Source: Acidobacteriaceae bacterium (GTDB lineage: Bacteria > Acidobacteriota > Terriglobia > Bryobacterales > Bryobacteraceae). Taken from it: a DNA stretch of 6,649 bases. The stretch lies in assembly GCA_019246575.1 (NCBI GenBank), contig JAFAQG010000067.1, positions 1 through 6,649 of the forward strand. The letters run 5' to 3'. Numbering within the stretch: position 1 is the stretch's first letter; the number at the start of each line of letters is the position of its first letter. A model generated the notes under the pieces. The model searched no databases and had not been told where the DNA came from. It saw only the letters and a list, made by a program, of their open reading frames with translations. A program made the translations under genes and the position numbers. Below are positions 1 through 6,216 of this stretch, piece by piece.

Positions 1-285
1 TGCCACGGTTGGGGCGATCACATCAATATCGAAATCTACCGTACAGTTTTAGGAGTAGATTCCGCTGCTCCCGGATTTAGCAAGATCCGGCTCCAACCAC
101 ATTTGGGTTCATTGACGTGGATGTCGGGAACAGTTCCACACCCAAAGGGAGAAGTTCAAGTCGAATTTCGTAGGTTGCCTGACGGAAAGCTCCGAGTGAA
201 GGTGAGTCTGCCAGTTCCCGGTGAATTGATTTGGCACGGCAGGTCCAAGCAGTTGGCAGCAGGCAAACAACAGTTTGTGTTTTAA
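1..285 (+). CDS. C-terminal end of a GH78-like (alpha-L-rhamnosidase-type) glycoside hydrolase, 5' truncated by window edge
   Basis: Frame 1 is open from the first base and ends at TAA 283-285, giving the last 94 residues of a protein whose start lies outside the window. The visible part begins CHGWGD, then an EIYRTVLGVDSAAPGF stretch, then IRLQPHLGSLTW and GTVPHPKGEV. This pattern (Cys-His-x-Trp, a 'G-I/V-x-x-A-x-PGF' turn, 'PHLG-LTW', 'G-VPHP-G') is typical of the small C-terminal beta-domain that follows the (alpha/alpha)6 catalytic barrel in GH78 alpha-L-rhamnosidases and related six-hairpin glycosidases. The catalytic domain and its acidic residues are not in the window, so substrate and activity cannot be confirmed; a related family with the same C-terminal fold is possible. 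The gene ends 127 bases before the next one, and I see no convincing terminator after it. An enzyme releasing rhamnose-type sugars would fit next to an outer-membrane receptor, but that link is inference. Confidence 0.75.
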   Translation, partial: CHGWGDHINIEIYRTVLGVDSAAPGFSKIRLQPHLGSLTWMSGTVPHPKGEVQVEFRRLPDGKLRVKVSLPVPGELIWHGRSKQLAAGKQQFVF

Positions 286-318
286 AAGTACTGCTCTTCT
301 GAAACTTGCTGAAAACTA

Positions 319-348
319 TTTACAACAAGTCGCGAGTTCCTGTATATT
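319..348 (+). promoter_or_regulatory. Putative sigma-70-type promoter for the Oar-like gene
   Basis: TTTACA (319-324) and TATATT (343-348) are separated by 18 bases and lie in the most AT-rich part of the intergenic gap; each differs from the E. coli-type consensus by one base. A start near 355 would give a leader of about 58 nt before the TTG start at 413. This is a consensus match only, with no supporting operator knowledge. Confidence 0.45.
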
Positions 349-358
349 GACTTCATAC

Positions 359-388
359 CACGGGTCCGTGATGTTTCTAGTACCCGTG
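359..388 (+). repeat. Nested inverted repeats in the 5' leader of the Oar-like gene
   Basis: CACGG (359-363) faces CCGTG (366-370) across GT, forming a 12-base near-perfect palindrome just after the predicted transcription start. The same left arm, extended to CACGGGT (359-365), is also the exact reverse complement of ACCCGTG (382-388), with a 16-base loop. The two pairings compete for the same left arm. The tight palindrome could be a repressor operator, and the longer pairing could be an RNA hairpin. No known riboswitch or regulator site is recognised. Confidence 0.35.
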
Positions 389-398
389 TAAGTGTGGT

Positions 399-405
399 GG
401 GAAGG
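399..405 (+). promoter_or_regulatory. Shine-Dalgarno-like purine run that decides the TTG start at 413
   Basis: GGGAAGG sits seven bases before TTG 413-415. No comparable purine run precedes the alternative in-frame GTG at 392, which directly follows an in-frame TAA (389-391). This favours TTG as the translation start. Confidence 0.5.
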
Positions 406-412
406 TTCCAAG

Positions 413-3400
413 TTGAAAAAATTAAATAGGCTGTGTTTTGCTCTTGCACTCGTTTGTGTAATGAGTACTGCTATATGGGCGCAGGCGATCTTCGCGACGC
501 TAACAGGCATTGTGAGCGACTCTTCCGGCGCAGTTGTTGCGAACGCCCAGATCACGCTCCGTAACGCCGAATCAGGCGATGAGCGGACGACGAAAACAGA
601 TAATCAGGGGTATTACACATTCGCATCCGTTCCGGTCGGTACTTATAATCTGACGATTATGGCTCCCGGCTTTCAAACTTCTAAGACAAACGGAATTGCC
701 ATGGGAGGCGGCGAAAAACGTAACGTGAACGCCTCGCTGCAGGTAGGCAGCACAAACCAGACGGTTGAGGTGGTTGGCGCGGCGGATATCGTTACCCCAG
801 TTGATTCGGGTGAAAAAGCAAATATCCTGACGACCAAACAGCTTGAGAATTATGTTCAGGTCGGCAGCAACGCCGCTGAGTATATCAAGATTATGCCCGG
901 CTTCGGCATTCAGAACGGGGCCTCTAATAAGACGAGCTACACCGGCCAGACCATTGGTATTAACGCGAACGGCGACTCCGGCAGTCAGAGCCCGCTCAAC
1001 AACAATTTTTCCTATAACGGTCTGCCCGGCAACACGCTCGATATTGTAGCCGACGGCGCGCACGTTTCCGATCCCGGATGCAACTGCGATACACCTGTGA
1101 ATCCGAACTCCGACTTTCTCCAGGAGTTCCGGGTATTGGCATCAAACTTCAGCGCGGAAAACCAGAAAGGGCCGATGGTCATCACTTCCGTCACCAAAGC
1201 GGGCGGCGCGCAATTTCATGGCAACGCGTTTTTCACTGCCAGAAACTATGCCCTCAACTCGAATGACGCCTACAACAACGCCATCGGTCTGAAATTGCCC
1301 CAGGACAAATACTATTATCCGGGCGGCAGCCTGGGCGGTCCGGTGCTGATTCCCTGGACGCACTTCAACAAAGACCGCAACAAGCTGTTTTTCTTTACCG
1401 GGTATGAATACTTCTATCAAGTGCTTGATACAGGCACTCTGACCGCCACCGTGCCCACTCCGGGAATGCTGACTGGCAACTTCTCGCCATCCGAGCTTGC
1501 CAAACTTGGTAAAACCGTCACCGGTAATGCGCCATCTCTGAATCCGGCTACCACGTCTTCCTGGCCCGGTGGTCAAATGCCTGCCAACTTAATCGATCCC
1601 AGCATGCAGGCATTAATGAAACTGTATCCTGCGCCGAACGCCAACCCTGCCGTGACGGGCGGTCCTAACTACGTGCAATCCGAAATCTTCAATCAGAATA
1701 ATTTCCAATGGACCGTGCGCGGCGACTACAGCGTGAGCGATAACACCAAGGTATTTGTGCGCTACAACATGCAGCGTGAAACACAACAGTTTCCGATTGG
1801 TCTCTGGTGGCGCAACGGCAGCCAGGTTCCCTATCCGACTCCAATCGAAGGCAAGAACCGCTCCGACTCTGTTACCGGAACGATCACGCATGTTTTCAGT
1901 CCCACCATGACGAACGAAACCGTTTTTGCTTATACATTTGTGGGTTTCCCGAACGTATTCCAAGATCCGTCCAAGGTGGATCGCAACAAAGTCGGATATA
2001 AAGACCCAACGCTTTTCAATAATGGTGTGGCGCAGATCCCATCTTTTGGTTCTTACGGCAATGAAGCCGCGTTTATCTTCAACCCTGGCGGTTTCGAGGC
2101 GGGCGGTCCCTCTGCCGGACTGTATGCCAACAAATATATGCCGAGCGTCAGCGACACGCTGACCAAGGTTTGGGGCACGCACACATTCAAAGCGGGATTT
2201 TTCTTTGAATGGATTCGAAATGCTCAACCGGCCAACAACGACACGAACGGCTTGTTGCAATTTGTGCCCTCTGCTAACACCGCTTTCACGTATGGCGATG
2301 CCTATGCGGATATGCTGGCTGGCAACATGTCCAACTACACGGAAACAAACTTCAACCGCCTGAATGATATTTCGTATTACACTTACGAAGGATTTGTTCA
2401 GGATGCCTGGAAGGTGACTCCCAGGCTGACCTTGGAACTGGGCCTCCGCATGACTCGTTTCACGCCTTGGACTGATGACGAGGGAGACGGTTACTCCATC
2501 TTCATTCCTTCGCAATATAATCCCGCTAACGGTGGTGCCTGCGCGGCTGCTCCTACCTTCTGCGGGTTTCAATGGCACAAACGTGATGCGGCGGTTCCCC
2601 TCGCCGGTTTTCCCACCCGCGCTTTGTTCTGGCAGCCTCGCTTCGGCCTTGCTTATGATGTATTCGGTCAAGGCAAAACCGTTCTGCGCGGCGGATGGGG
2701 TCGATTCTATTATCATTCCGGCCAGTTTACGAGCGGTCTGGATACTTCCGCCGGTTCGGCAACGGCAAATCTAAGCCCCAGCAGTATCGGAAATAAACCC
2801 TTACTGGCCAGTCAATTGAATACGATTCCTGTTAACGCCGTGATTCCCACTCCTTCTGCCGTGGACAGTAAAGATGACAGACAGCCTTATACGGATAGTT
2901 ACAGCTTCACCATCTCGCAGAGGGCGCCTTGGCAGAGTCTATTCGAAGTCTCGTATGTCGGTAATCAAAGCCATGACCTGCAAAGCTCGGGGGGCTACGG
3001 CAGCAATCTAAACTTAGTTCCCATCGGGGCCATGTTCTCGGCGCCTAATCCCGGTGACGCGAACGCGAATAATTATCGTCCGTTCCCCGGTTATGGCGAC
3101 CTGAATCAGGCAACAAACAACTTGTACTCTAATTACAATGCTCTCCAGGTTTCCTGGGCGCATCAGGCAAGCCGGGCAACGATTCAGTTCAACTATACGC
3201 TCGGCAAAGCGTTAGGAATTGTCGGTTCTGGAGGAGCACAAACTCTGGGTGGTCTTAGCGCCACGCTTGATCCTTTCAACTTAAGAAACAATTACGGCCC
3301 TGAGCCTACTGACCGCAGGCATATCTTCAATGCTGTTTACTCCATCACTCTGCCCAATTTTGTGAGAAATAAGATTGCAGCCGGATTCGCCAATGGTTGG

Positions 3401-3979
3401 CAGATTTCAGGCATTACCCAATTGCAAAGCGGCGCGAATCTCACCGGCAATAGCGGCGGTTATAATTTCAGCGCGCAATTCAACGGCGCGATTCTGCCGG
3501 GTACACAGAACGTACCCAATCCGAACGGCAGCGGTACCCCCGGTATTCCAATTAACAACCAGTCCATCTTCGGCACGAATGCAATTCAGTTGAATCCGAT
3601 TCTGACCTGTAATCCCACACAGAATCTAGGACCGCACCAGTACATCAACGGCAACTGTTTTAACCTGCCGACTCAAGTCGGCCAGGGTGGCCCGACACTG
3701 ATTCCGGCCATTTACGGCCCTGCTTACTTCAACTCCGACCTGGGCCTATTCAAAAATTTCCAGATCGGCGAAACGAAAAAGCTGCAATTCCGCATTCAGG
3801 CGCAGAACTTCCTGAATCATCCGTTATGGTCATTTCCGGGAGGCACTAATAACCTGAATTTACAGTTTAATCAGGCAACGCCCGGAGGCGCGATCACACA
3901 AACCAACTCTGGTTTCGGCATCACTCAGTTCAAGCAAGGCCAGCGCATCATTGAGCTGGTGGCGAAGTTCTACTTCTAA
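413..3979 (+). CDS. Oar-like TonB-dependent outer-membrane receptor with N-terminal carboxypeptidase-regulatory-like domain
   Basis: This is a full-length protein of 1188 residues from TTG 413 (GTG 392 would add seven). The TTG start gives a clean signal peptide: KK at positions 2-3, a hydrophobic core at about 7-22, then AQA near 23-25. Residues about 28-115 form a carboxypeptidase-regulatory-like beta-sandwich (GIVSDSSGAVVANAQITL, then YYTFASVPVGTYNLTI). Residues about 120-265 resemble a plug domain, ending in the family-typical QEFRVLASNFSAE and ITSVTKAGGAQFHG stretches. The rest is a large beta-barrel with GGSLGGPVLIP and KLFFFTGYEYF near its start and a final strand ending IIELVAKFYF; the terminal Phe is the usual signal for outer-membrane insertion. 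The family is large in Acidobacteriota and presumed to move or bind large substrates such as oligosaccharides or peptides, powered by TonB/ExbBD. No ligand can be deduced and no clear TonB box was seen. There is no internal stop or frameshift. Confidence 0.9.
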   Translation: MKKLNRLCFALALVCVMSTAIWAQAIFATLTGIVSDSSGAVVANAQITLRNAESGDERTTKTDNQGYYTFASVPVGTYNLTIMAPGFQTSKTNGIAMGGGEKRNVNASLQVGSTNQTVEVVGAADIVTPVDSGEKANILTTKQLENYVQVGSNAAEYIKIMPGFGIQNGASNKTSYTGQTIGINANGDSGSQSPLNNNFSYNGLPGNTLDIVADGAHVSDPGCNCDTPVNPNSDFLQEFRVLASNFSAENQKGPMVITSVTKAGGAQFHGNAFFTARNYALNSNDAYNNAIGLKLPQDKYYYPGGSLGGPVLIPWTHFNKDRNKLFFFTGYEYFYQVLDTGTLTATVPTPGMLTGNFSPSELAKLGKTVTGNAPSLNPATTSSWPGGQMPANLIDPSMQALMKLYPAPNANPAVTGGPNYVQSEIFNQNNFQWTVRGDYSVSDNTKVFVRYNMQRETQQFPIGLWWRNGSQVPYPTPIEGKNRSDSVTGTITHVFSPTMTNETVFAYTFVGFPNVFQDPSKVDRNKVGYKDPTLFNNGVAQIPSFGSYGNEAAFIFNPGGFEAGGPSAGLYANKYMPSVSDTLTKVWGTHTFKAGFFFEWIRNAQPANNDTNGLLQFVPSANTAFTYGDAYADMLAGNMSNYTETNFNRLNDISYYTYEGFVQDAWKVTPRLTLELGLRMTRFTPWTDDEGDGYSIFIPSQYNPANGGACAAAPTFCGFQWHKRDAAVPLAGFPTRALFWQPRFGLAYDVFGQGKTVLRGGWGRFYYHSGQFTSGLDTSAGSATANLSPSSIGNKPLLASQLNTIPVNAVIPTPSAVDSKDDRQPYTDSYSFTISQRAPWQSLFEVSYVGNQSHDLQSSGGYGSNLNLVPIGAMFSAPNPGDANANNYRPFPGYGDLNQATNNLYSNYNALQVSWAHQASRATIQFNYTLGKALGIVGSGGAQTLGGLSATLDPFNLRNNYGPEPTDRRHIFNAVYSITLPNFVRNKIAAGFANGWQISGITQLQSGANLTGNSGGYNFSAQFNGAILPGTQNVPNPNGSGTPGIPINNQSIFGTNAIQLNPILTCNPTQNLGPHQYINGNCFNLPTQVGQGGPTLIPAIYGPAYFNSDLGLFKNFQIGETKKLQFRIQAQNFLNHPLWSFPGGTNNLNLQFNQATPGGAITQTNSGFGITQFKQGQRIIELVAKFYF

Positions 3980-3991
3980 AACAGACCAACC

Positions 3992-4027
3992 TGCGGGCAC
4001 TCCGCGCCACACCCCTGGGTGCCCGTA
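3992..4027 (+). terminator. GC-rich intercistronic hairpin after the Oar-like gene (possible weak terminator or mRNA end-stabiliser)
   Basis: CGGGCAC (3994-4000) is the exact reverse complement of GTGCCCG (4019-4025). Allowing two G-U pairs, the stem extends to 11 pairs (3992-4002 with 4017-4027) around a 14-base loop. It begins 12 bases after the receptor's stop codon. The bases that follow are CCTTATATAAT rather than a T-run, so it is not a classic intrinsic terminator. It could attenuate read-through or protect the 3' end of the upstream message. Confidence 0.45.
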
Positions 4028-4032
4028 CCTTA

Positions 4033-4038
4033 TATAAT
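4033..4038 (+). promoter_or_regulatory. Perfect TATAAT -10 element before the TPR-cytochrome cassette
   Basis: TATAAT lies 13 bases before ATG 4052 and just after the intercistronic hairpin. No good -35 hexamer lies 16-18 bases upstream, where the sequence is C-rich. If it is used, transcription would start near 4045, giving an almost leaderless message. This would agree with the absence of a Shine-Dalgarno sequence before ATG 4052. Confidence 0.35.
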
Positions 4039-4051
4039 CGTAGTTACCCCG

Positions 4052-5167
4052 ATGTGCCGTGTCGCCGCAGTATTTTTGTGCGTAAGCTGTCTTTACGCGC
4101 AGGCTCCCTTCAATCCGCAAGAGCTGATGAGAGAGGCGATGGAGGCGCAGCAATCCGGTCATTACGACCAGGCAGTTCGTAATTATCGCCTGATTCTTGA
4201 AAAATATCCCAAAATTCCTGAAATCCGGTCCAACCTGGGAGCCGCGCTGGCCGCCGAAGGAAACTATACGGATGCCATCAGCGAGTACAAGCAGGCTTTA
4301 GCTCTCAAACCGAATGCCCAGGTTCAACTGAATTTAGCGCTGGCTTATTACAAAAGCGGTGATCTCAATTCAGCTGTGGATATTCTGAAAAAAGTTCATG
4401 AAAAGGCTCCCGGCAGTCAGCAAGCGACTACCTTGCTGGCCGATTGTTACCTCAGGCTCGGACAGAACAAGAATGTCATTGCTCTCCTGACGCCGGTGCA
4501 GCAGGCCGAGCCCGACGACAAAACTTTTATTTATCTATTAGGCACTGCTTTGGTTCGCGACGGCCAGGCAGCGCAGGGACAACTCATCATTGACAAGATT
4601 TTGAAGAACGGAGACTCCGCTGAAGCGCATCTGATGATGGGCACAACTAAGTTCATGGTCAGCGATTTTTCCGGAGCGCTTGAAGATCTGCAAAAAGCGA
4701 TCGATCTTAATCCTAATCTTCCTGATTTGTATTCCTACTACGGCCAAGCTCTTTTAGTCACCGGCGACCAGGCCGGGGCGCGAAAAGCGTTCGAGCGCGA
4801 ACTGCAAGTCGATCCCAATAACTTCGATTCCAACCTCCGCATGGGAGTCCTGCTCCGTCAGGATGAACAAAACGACAAAGCGCTCCAGTACCTGCAGCAT
4901 GCGCTCCAGATCCGCCCTGGAGATCCCGGAGTCCGCTACCAAATTGCCGCGCTCGAGATGGCTAAAGGCGAAATCGAACAAGCGCAACGCGATTTGGAAT
5001 CACTCGTGAAGGAGTCGCCGCAATTTTTAGAGGCGCATGTGTCGCTTGCTACCGTCTACTTCCGGGAAAAGAGAAAGGAAGACGGCAACCGCGAGCGGGC
5101 GATTGTCGCCCAACTGAACGCGAAGCGTCAGGCTTCCGCCGAAATTGCGGCTAAACCTGCTCAATGA
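4052..5167 (+). CDS. Exported tetratricopeptide-repeat (TPR) protein, first of two paralogues
   Basis: ATG 4052 gives 371 residues. An in-frame GTG at 4019 would add 11 residues, but it lies inside the hairpin arm and spoils the signal-peptide N-terminus, so ATG is preferred. Residues 1-18 form a short signal peptide ending AQA before PFNPQ; Cys13 follows LCVS, which is a poor lipobox, so a lipoprotein is unlikely though not excluded. Residues about 23-355 hold ten consecutive 33-34-residue TPR units with the usual pattern, for example the unit at 57-87 (NLGAALAAEGNYTDAISEY) and others ending in P-N, P-G or P-D. The C-terminus is a short Lys/Ala-rich tail. TPR solenoids bind peptides or partner proteins, so a periplasmic scaffold is the likely role; no catalytic domain is present. 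The stop overlaps the next start as ATGA, implying translational coupling to the cytochrome. The partner assignment is inference from gene order. Confidence 0.88.
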   Translation: MCRVAAVFLCVSCLYAQAPFNPQELMREAMEAQQSGHYDQAVRNYRLILEKYPKIPEIRSNLGAALAAEGNYTDAISEYKQALALKPNAQVQLNLALAYYKSGDLNSAVDILKKVHEKAPGSQQATTLLADCYLRLGQNKNVIALLTPVQQAEPDDKTFIYLLGTALVRDGQAAQGQLIIDKILKNGDSAEAHLMMGTTKFMVSDFSGALEDLQKAIDLNPNLPDLYSYYGQALLVTGDQAGARKAFERELQVDPNNFDSNLRMGVLLRQDEQNDKALQYLQHALQIRPGDPGVRYQIAALEMAKGEIEQAQRDLESLVKESPQFLEAHVSLATVYFREKRKEDGNRERAIVAQLNAKRQASAEIAAKPAQ

Positions 5168-6216
5168 AATCGACCGTTTGTTTTCTGGCGCTGATCTTGG
5201 CGGTAATCATTTCACAGGCGGAAGCGCAAACCGGGAGTTCTGCGACATTCCGCAACATCCGCCAGTGCGCTGCATGCCATCCCGCACAGGCCAAACCGCA
5301 CCCCGAAACTTCCATGGCGCATGCGCTGGAATCTGTTAACGAGTGCGCGATTCTGAAAGATCATTCGGTGCTGACCTTTAAAAATGGCCCGTACTCCTAC
5401 TGCATCGAGCGCAAGGGGAAGGACAGCATCTATTCCGTTTCGGATGGTCAGGAAACCGTTACTGTTCCTCTCCTCTGGGCTTTCGGCTTAGGCTCGGTCG
5501 GGCAAACCTATGTGTACGAAAAGGACGGGGAACTTTATCAAAGCCGTGTCAGCTTTTACCGTGAAATCAACGGCTTGGATTGGACGCTGGCATCGCAGAA
5601 CACAAAACCGGCCAATCTCGCCCAAGCTGCCGGATTATTGATGAGCCATGAGGAGAGTACTCAATGTTTCGGCTGCCATGCGACTAACGCCGTGGAGAAC
5701 AGGCAGATCACCTTCGGCAAGCTGATTCCCGGCGTGCAATGCGAGCGCTGCCACAGCTCGACGGACAATCACCTGGAGGGTCTCAAGCGCGGCGACGCGA
5801 AATTGGCCCACATGAACAGCCTTCGCCCTTTGAGCACGGAGCAAACCTCTAACTTCTGCGGACAGTGCCATCGCACCTGGGAAGAGATTGCCGCCTCTGG
5901 ACGTCTCGGCGTTCTGACGGTGCGCTTTCAACCCTATCGTCTGACTAACAGCAAATGCTATGACACGGACGATAAACGCATCAGTTGCACGGCCTGTCAC
6001 GACCCACATCAGGAAATTAATCGGGTGGGTGCCAGTTACGACGGAAAGTGTCTCGCTTGTCATGGCGGCGGCAAACCATCAGCACGCGCTTGCAAAACAG
6101 GGACGAGCAACTGCGTTTCGTGCCACATGCCGAAAATCGAAATACCAGGGTCGCATCACAAATTCAGCGATCACGAAATCCGAATTGTGAGAGCTAATGC
6201 GCCATACCCGAATTAA
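5164..6216 (+). CDS. Exported heptaheme c-type cytochrome
   Basis: This 350-residue protein has a signal peptide (KST, a hydrophobic core at about 5-17, AEA at 19-21). Seven CXXCH haem-attachment motifs are visible: CAACH 35, CFGCH 168, CERCH 193, CGQCH 232, CTACH 275, CLACH 296 and CVSCH 317. Ten His lie outside these motifs (46, 53, 67, 162, 203, 216, 282, 331, 332, 337), enough for bis-His ligation of all seven haems, though the pairing is not provable here. Between haems 1 and 2 is a haem-free, beta-rich segment of about 130 residues (e.g. GPYSYCIERKG, GQTYVYEKDGELYQSRVSFY) with Cys61 and Cys80. The spacing broadly resembles cytochrome c554/c3-type multihaem proteins of Acidobacteriota, but no specific enzyme is recognised and no lone substrate-reducing motif is seen. 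It should mature in the periplasm through cytochrome c biogenesis. There is no Shine-Dalgarno before ATG 5164; it overlaps the upstream TPR stop by 4 bases and the downstream TPR start by 20, so translation is probably coupled. Confidence 0.9.
   Translation: MKSTVCFLALILAVIISQAEAQTGSSATFRNIRQCAACHPAQAKPHPETSMAHALESVNECAILKDHSVLTFKNGPYSYCIERKGKDSIYSVSDGQETVTVPLLWAFGLGSVGQTYVYEKDGELYQSRVSFYREINGLDWTLASQNTKPANLAQAAGLLMSHEESTQCFGCHATNAVENRQITFGKLIPGVQCERCHSSTDNHLEGLKRGDAKLAHMNSLRPLSTEQTSNFCGQCHRTWEEIAASGRLGVLTVRFQPYRLTNSKCYDTDDKRISCTACHDPHQEINRVGASYDGKCLACHGGGKPSARACKTGTSNCVSCHMPKIEIPGSHHKFSDHEIRIVRANAPYPN

Noticed and set aside
286..318. Terminator after the GH78-like gene
   Set aside because: Only a 6-base palindrome (AGTACT) and no stable stem with a T-run could be found.
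348..353. TTGACT as an alternative -35 element in the receptor leader
   Set aside because: No acceptable -10 hexamer lies 16-18 bases downstream (ATGTTT at 371-376 is poor); the TTTACA/TATATT pair is better.
572..1063. Minus-strand open frame of 163 codons opposite the receptor N-terminus
   Set aside because: No recognisable fold or start signal; fully explained by the sense strand, which encodes the regulatory-like and plug domains.
1613..2716. Long minus-strand open frame (367 codons) opposite the receptor gene
   Set aside because: It lies wholly inside a clearly coding receptor barrel, its translation is Arg/Val/Gly-rich with no recognisable domain or signal, and it looks like the codon-bias shadow of the sense gene.
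4089..4092. Lipobox-like Cys13 in the first TPR protein's leader
   Set aside because: The residues before it (L-C-V-S) do not fit the usual lipobox because Cys occupies the Leu position, and a better signal peptidase I site (AQA) follows five residues later.
3860..4162. Minus-strand open frame of 100 codons across the receptor-TPR junction
   Set aside because: It spans the end of one real gene and the start of another, has no ribosome site and no similarity that I recognise.
5635..6063. Minus-strand open frame of 142 codons opposite the cytochrome
   Set aside because: The sense strand carries five of the seven haem motifs here; the antisense translation has no domain features.
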